NCBI GenBank assembly: GCA_002387845.1
Contig: DGLB01000007.1
Location: 15,287 to 79,286 of the forward strand
Origin: Stenotrophomonas maltophilia
Lineage (GTDB): Bacteria; Pseudomonadota; Gammaproteobacteria; Xanthomonadales; Xanthomonadaceae
Reading direction: 5' to 3'
DNA: 64,000 nt
Every line of letters starts with the position of its first letter. Within the stretch, counting starts at the first letter, position 1. The notes below the pieces were generated by a model. The model was not told the origin of the DNA, ran no database searches, and saw only the letters and a list, made by a program, of their open reading frames with translations. Both the position numbers and the translations under genes were made by a program. Shown here piece after piece: positions 60,660 to 64,000 of the stretch.

Positions 60660-61073
60660 ATGGCATTCAGTTCTGGTGGTGGCAAGGGCCCCATGGCAGA
60701 CATCAACGTCACGCCCCTCGTGGACGTGATGCTGGTGCTGCTGATCATCTTCATCGTGACCGCGCCGATCATGACGTACCCGATCGCCGTGGATCTGCCG
60801 CAGCGCGTTCTCAACCCACCTCCGGTGACGGTTGAGCCGCCGCCGCCGATCGAGTTGCGCGTGGACGCCAGCAACCAGGTGTTCTGGAACAACAGCCCGG
60901 TGGCAGTGGGCGAACTCCAGCAGCGCATGGAGCAGGAAGTGCAGCGTGATCCGACCAACCAGCCTGAGCTGCGCATCGACGCCAGCCCGGACTCGGAGTA
61001 CGACGTGATGGCCAAGATTCTGGCCGCCGCGAAGAACGCGCAGATGAAGAAGATCGGGTTCCAGCAGCAGTAA
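60660..61073 (+). CDS. exbD2: Biopolymer transport protein ExbD2
   Basis: This 137-residue second ExbD has almost the same N-terminus and helix as ExbD1 (MADINVTPLVDVMLVLLIIF), so the two arose by duplication, but the periplasmic domain is diverged and starts with a Pro-rich segment. In Xanthomonas ExbD2 is dispensable for iron uptake but has a role in interaction with plants. A strong terminator follows 33 bp later. Confidence 0.93.
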   Translation: MAFSSGGGKGPMADINVTPLVDVMLVLLIIFIVTAPIMTYPIAVDLPQRVLNPPPVTVEPPPPIELRVDASNQVFWNNSPVAVGELQQRMEQEVQRDPTNQPELRIDASPDSEYDVMAKILAAAKNAQMKKIGFQQQ

Positions 61074-61088
61074 TACGCAAGACCCAAG

Positions 61089-61898
61089 TCATGACGCGAC
61101 TGGAAAACGCCCCTGGAAACAGGGGCGTTTTTTTTGCCTGAGTGACGGAAACGACCATTGACGGCTGACTCCGTCGGGCGGACCATAGCCGCGCGTACGC
61201 AGCACATAGCCGAGAAGGTGCGCACCCCACCTGCTTCGCGGGTCCCGGCCGGACCGGGTATAGCCAAGGGCATCGGACTTACGGAGCCTCGACCAGCATT
61301 GCTGGCCGGGGCTTTCGCTTTCTGGGATGCGCGCTGGTAATAAAGCAGGGCTGTCAGCCGATGTTGCCAGAGTGGCCATGTTCGCCAACAGCAATGAAAG
61401 CTGTCGCGGATCCGGCTCGTTCGCGCGTACCGCTTTCCCGCGCAGGACCTCACCAAGCAGGAGGTTGAATGAGCATCGCCCTTTCCCAGGATGCCGCTTG
61501 CCAGGATAAAGCGCGTAAGCGGACTGGACCATTAGGAGCATGCTGTCAGGACCATGCCGGCTCCACCGCTTCATGTTGAAGAACACGCCATAGCGGTGGC
61601 CGTTGGCTAGGCCGACGGCAACATAGTTGTCTGCTCCAGCGCGTTCGCACCTCAGCTTGCCACCTACCACTTGGCGAATCACTTGCGGCAGTTCACGAGA
61701 GAGCTCGTAACGCTCCACGTCGAAGGTGCGCGTCTCCCGGTTGTCACTCACTGGATCAGTGCCTGCGTCACGTGGCTTGCTGCTGAAGCAATGCAACCCG
61801 AACCCCACGTGGAGCAGTACACGCCGGGATGGATGTCCTTTTGCCGCCGCGAGCGAGTGCGTCAGGCGGAAAGGATGCAAGTGATTAAGCGGGAACAC
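61089..61898 (-). CDS. Unrecognised protein, possibly with an abnormal C-terminal extension
   Basis: I do not recognise this 269-residue product with confidence. The first ~165 residues look like a real domain: FRLTHSLAAAKGHPSRRVLLHVG, then RTFDVERYELSRELPQVIRQ, YGVFFNMKRW and MLLMVQSAYALYP. They resemble a group of short gammaproteobacterial proteins of unknown function. After about residue 180 (KAVRANEPDPRQ) the composition changes and the frame runs through a structured GC-rich block and the exbD2 terminator. The true protein may end earlier, with a lost stop or frameshift. The start is uncertain (GTG 61898 or further upstream). Confidence 0.45.
   Translation of the reverse strand: MFPLNHLHPFRLTHSLAAAKGHPSRRVLLHVGFGLHCFSSKPRDAGTDPVSDNRETRTFDVERYELSRELPQVIRQVVGGKLRCERAGADNYVAVGLANGHRYGVFFNMKRWSRHGPDSMLLMVQSAYALYPGKRHPGKGRCSFNLLLGEVLRGKAVRANEPDPRQLSLLLANMATLATSADSPALLPARIPESESPGQQCWSRLRKSDALGYTRSGRDPRSRWGAHLLGYVLRTRGYGPPDGVSRQWSFPSLRQKKRPCFQGRFPVAS
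61106..61135 (+). terminator. Terminator after exbD2
   Basis: AACGCCCCT (61106-61114) and AGGGGCGTT (61121-61129) form a perfect 9-bp stem with a run of eight T (61128-61135). A strong intrinsic terminator for tonB-exbB-exbD1-exbD2. Confidence 0.93.
61158..61330. other. Structured GC-rich block, possible ncRNA
   Basis: This block holds three spaced ATAGCC words (61185, 61207, 61261), a near-complementary long-range pair GACTCCGT (61168) and ACGGAGCC (61281), and at its right end a stable hairpin (CCTCGACCAGC-ATT-GCTGGCCGGGG) followed by CTTTCGCTTT. On the plus strand it looks like a folded RNA with a weak terminator; a TTGACG is at 61158. No family recognised. The rest of 61074-62079 holds only the minus-strand gene and a hairpin before cls. 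Confidence 0.3.
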
Positions 61899-62047
61899 GC
61901 GCCCGTCCGCACTCTGGTGCGGTACCCAACGGATCAAGCCCCCGGCCCAGTTCGTACCCACGTCCCGCTACCCGCCGCTCGCTCGAAGAAGCACCGAGAT
62001 TCCCGGTGACAAGCCGGCGGAGCAAGATGCAAAGGCGACAATGAGGC

Positions 62048-62067
62048 GCCGGACACCCTTGTCCGGC
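62048..62067 (+). promoter_or_regulatory. Hairpin just upstream of cls
   Basis: GCCGGACA-CCCT-TGTCCGGC is a perfect 8-bp stem-loop ending 12 bp before the cls start codon. At this distance it could mask the ribosome-binding site, or be a repeat remnant. Confidence 0.4.
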
Positions 62068-62079
62068 TATGATCCGCGC

Positions 62080-63549
62080 ATGCTTGCCACCTACCCCGCC
62101 CTCGCCGACTGGCTGCACTGGCTTGACGCCATTCCCCACCTGCGGCCGATGATGATCGCCGCTTACGTGGTGTACCTGCTGTGGTTGATCGGCTGGATCA
62201 TGCTGCAGAAGCGCGAGCCGGTGGCGACGTTGAGCTGGATTCTTTCGCTGGCCGCGCTGCCTTACATCGGGCTGCTTATCTACTACGTGCTTGGTCCGCA
62301 GAAGGTAAAGCGGCAGCGTCTGCGTCGTGGTCGTGCGCGTTCGGGCATGGAGCACTACAGCAGTGTGTGTCCGCCCGATGCGGACTGCACCGAGCTGGTG
62401 AAGATCGCGCAGTCCACTACGGGGTTGGCGCCGAGCTCGGCGACCGAAGTGGAGTGGCTGGTGGATGGTGCGGCGACTTACGCCGCGCTGATTGCTGCGA
62501 TTGGCCAGGCGCGCGACCACGTGCATCTGGAGTACTACATCTTCAATCCGGACCACGCCGGCACCGCACTGCGCGACGCGCTGGTGGAGCGCGCTCGCAC
62601 GGGTGTGCGCGTGCGCCTTCTGTTGGACGCAGTGGGTTCCTCGGCCATCCGCAAATCCTTCCTGGCACCGTTGCTCGATGCCGGTGGCGAAGTCGCCTGG
62701 TTCCATCCGCGCCAGCTGCTCAAGCCCTTCAAACGGCCGTGGTTGAACATGCGCACCCATCGCAAGCTGGTGGTGATCGACGGGCGCACGGCGTTCACTG
62801 GTGGCATCAACATCACCGACGAAGAAGACGAGACGCAGCGCCCCGACGCCTACCGCGACCTGCACATGCGGTTGGAAGGTCACGTCGTGCGCAGTCTGCA
62901 GTTGGTGTTCGCCGAAGACTGGATGTACGCCACCGGGCAGGAACCGCAGAAGCTCGAGATGGCCAAGCTTTGGCCCAACGATATGGCCCTGCGCAAGGAC
63001 GGCAGCATCGCCACCCAGGTGTTGGTCTCCGGGCCGGATTCCGCCTGGGAAGCCATCCACCGCCTGCAGGTCGCCGCCATCCACGAAGCCAGGGAACGGG
63101 TCTGGCTGGTCACCCCCTACTTTGTGCCTGGCGAAGCAGCGCGCATGGCCCTCACCTCTGCTGCGCTTGGCGGACTGGACGTGCGCCTGCTGGTGCCGAA
63201 GATGAGCGATTCCTGGTTCGTCACCCAGGCCGCGCGTTCTTACTTCGACGAACTGCTGCAGGCTGGGGTAAAGATCTACGAATACGGCCCGCGCATGCTG
63301 CACACCAAGGCGTTCATTGCCGACGACGACGTCTGCATTGTCGGCAGCGCCAACTTCGACCACCGCAGTTTCCGGCTCAATTTCGAGCTGTCGATGATGA
63401 TCACCGACGCTCCCACCGTGAGAGCGCTGGAGGCCATTCTGGCCGCCGAATTCGCCGCGGCAGCCCAGGTCCAGAACGAGCGCAAGCGCTCGCTGTGGCT
63501 GCACCGCGTGCCCGAGGCCTTTGCCCGGTTGGCCTCGCCCCTGCTGTAA
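62080..63549 (+). CDS. cls: Cardiolipin synthase
   Basis: This phospholipase-D-family enzyme condenses two phosphatidylglycerols into cardiolipin at the inner membrane. The 489-residue protein has two N-terminal membrane helices (about residues 22-42 and 50-72) and two HKD motifs: HRKLVVIDGRTAFTGG in the first half and HTKAFIADDDVCIVGSAN in the second. Length and layout match ClsA. I chose ATG 62080; the frame is open to 62041, but that part contains the upstream hairpin. Confidence 0.95.
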   Translation: MLATYPALADWLHWLDAIPHLRPMMIAAYVVYLLWLIGWIMLQKREPVATLSWILSLAALPYIGLLIYYVLGPQKVKRQRLRRGRARSGMEHYSSVCPPDADCTELVKIAQSTTGLAPSSATEVEWLVDGAATYAALIAAIGQARDHVHLEYYIFNPDHAGTALRDALVERARTGVRVRLLLDAVGSSAIRKSFLAPLLDAGGEVAWFHPRQLLKPFKRPWLNMRTHRKLVVIDGRTAFTGGINITDEEDETQRPDAYRDLHMRLEGHVVRSLQLVFAEDWMYATGQEPQKLEMAKLWPNDMALRKDGSIATQVLVSGPDSAWEAIHRLQVAAIHEARERVWLVTPYFVPGEAARMALTSAALGGLDVRLLVPKMSDSWFVTQAARSYFDELLQAGVKIYEYGPRMLHTKAFIADDDVCIVGSANFDHRSFRLNFELSMMITDAPTVRALEAILAAEFAAAAQVQNERKRSLWLHRVPEAFARLASPLL

Positions 63550-63615
63550 CCGCTACCACGTGGAACCCCGCCCCGCCCCGGCGCTACACTGCGCAGGTCA
63601 ACGGGGAGAATGACA

Positions 63616-63882
63616 ATGTACTGGCTGTTCCTGCTGCTTTCGCTGGGCTGTTTCGCCTTCGCCATCAAGACCCCTTCCACCGGCATGATGATGCTGTGGC
63701 TGGGCGGCGCGCTGCTGTTCCTGCTTGCCTGGATCCGCGGCCGCTACGTGGCCACCTTCGGCGAGCTGCAGCGGGATGTTGCCACCGCCATCGACCCCAT
63801 CGAGCTGCGCCGGCTGCGCGAGCAGGCCCAGGCCCGCCGCGACGCCGAGCGCGACCCGGACGACCTGCCCCCGAGCCTATGA
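63616..63882 (+). CDS. Small membrane protein, unknown function
   Basis: This 88-residue protein has two predicted membrane helices (about residues 2-18 and 24-42) and a charged cytoplasmic C-terminus rich in Arg, Glu and Asp. Family not recognised. ATG 63616 is preferred over 63610 because GGGGAG is 7 nt before it. The stop overlaps the pdxJ start (ATGA), so the two are translationally coupled. Confidence 0.75.
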   Translation: MYWLFLLLSLGCFAFAIKTPSTGMMMLWLGGALLFLLAWIRGRYVATFGELQRDVATAIDPIELRRLREQAQARRDAERDPDDLPPSL

Positions 63883-64000
63883 CTTACCTCAGCGTCAACG
63901 TGAACAAGATTGCCGTGCTGCGCAACTCGCGCGGCGGCACCGACCCGGACGTGGTGCAGGCCGCCACCGCCTGCCTGGACGCCGGCGCACACGGCATCAC
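63879..64000 (+). CDS. pdxJ: Pyridoxine 5'-phosphate synthase PdxJ (5' end only)
   Basis: The first 40 residues (MTYLSVNVNKIAVLRNSRGG..., then ACLDAGAHGIT) match the PdxJ N-terminus, which joins 1-deoxyxylulose 5-phosphate to 3-amino-2-oxopropyl phosphate in vitamin B6 synthesis. The gene continues beyond the window edge. Confidence 0.93.
   Translation, partial: MTYLSVNVNKIAVLRNSRGGTDPDVVQAATACLDAGAHGI

Noticed and set aside
63553..63566. CTACCACGTGGAAC, parS-like
   Set aside because: Two mismatches, both in the left arm, and far from the other sites; probably chance.

Overview
The window looks like a Stenotrophomonas chromosome (Xanthomonadaceae) around the replication origin. Three things suggest this: very high GC; the order rnpA-rpmH-dnaA-dnaN-recF-gyrB followed by tonB-exbB-exbD1-exbD2 (a Xanthomonas/Stenotrophomonas arrangement); and several short palindromes headed by GTAG that match the SMAG/REP elements known from Stenotrophomonas. 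The assignment rests on recognition of gene order and protein families, not on a database search.

Layout. 0-5.6 kb (minus): three genes of a type I Wadjet anti-plasmid system (jetA, jetB, jetC); jetD would lie beyond the left edge. 5.7-6.3 kb: folE. 6.4-11.6 kb (plus): a MarR regulator and an AaeXAB-like four-gene tripartite efflux operon (DUF1656, HlyD adaptor, NodT-type outer-membrane factor, FUSC pump). 11.6-20.5 kb (minus): recC-recB-recD with 4-nt stop/start overlaps. 20.6-24.7 kb (plus): a complete mlaFEDCB-mlaA lipid-transport operon closed by a strong terminator. 24.7-38.2 kb: housekeeping and accessory genes: glutathione peroxidase, a Cys-rich lipoprotein, rmuC, a GST, a quinone-oxidoreductase/LysR divergent pair, a LysE exporter, an APC permease, an M19 dipeptidase, an RlmI-type methyltransferase, TerC behind a yybP-ykoY (Mn2+) riboswitch, a rhomboid protease and a GlpQ-type phosphodiesterase.

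38.2-41.5 kb is a visibly lower-GC insert between glpQ and mnmE. It carries a fused XRE-cupin-methyltransferase protein one base away from azlC, which overlaps azlD. This is the best candidate for an undescribed system here. 41.5-48.0 kb (minus): mnmE, a lipoprotein combining polysaccharide deacetylase, caspase-like and TPR parts, yidC, rnpA and rpmH. 48.0-55.4 kb (plus): dnaA, dnaN, recF and gyrB. DnaA boxes lie in three intergenic regions and four parS-like palindromes run from the end of dnaN to the end of recF, two of them inside recF. The 690-bp dnaN-recF gap also has a run of large inverted repeats.

55.4-61.1 kb (plus): a CPBP protease, an M48 lipoprotein protease, a TPR protein, and the TonB energising complex with two ExbD paralogues. 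61.1-62.05 kb is an atypical stretch with one unrecognised minus-strand gene and a structured GC-rich block. 62.08-64 kb: cardiolipin synthase, a small membrane protein and the start of pdxJ. I found no tRNA, rRNA, CRISPR array, prophage or insertion sequence.
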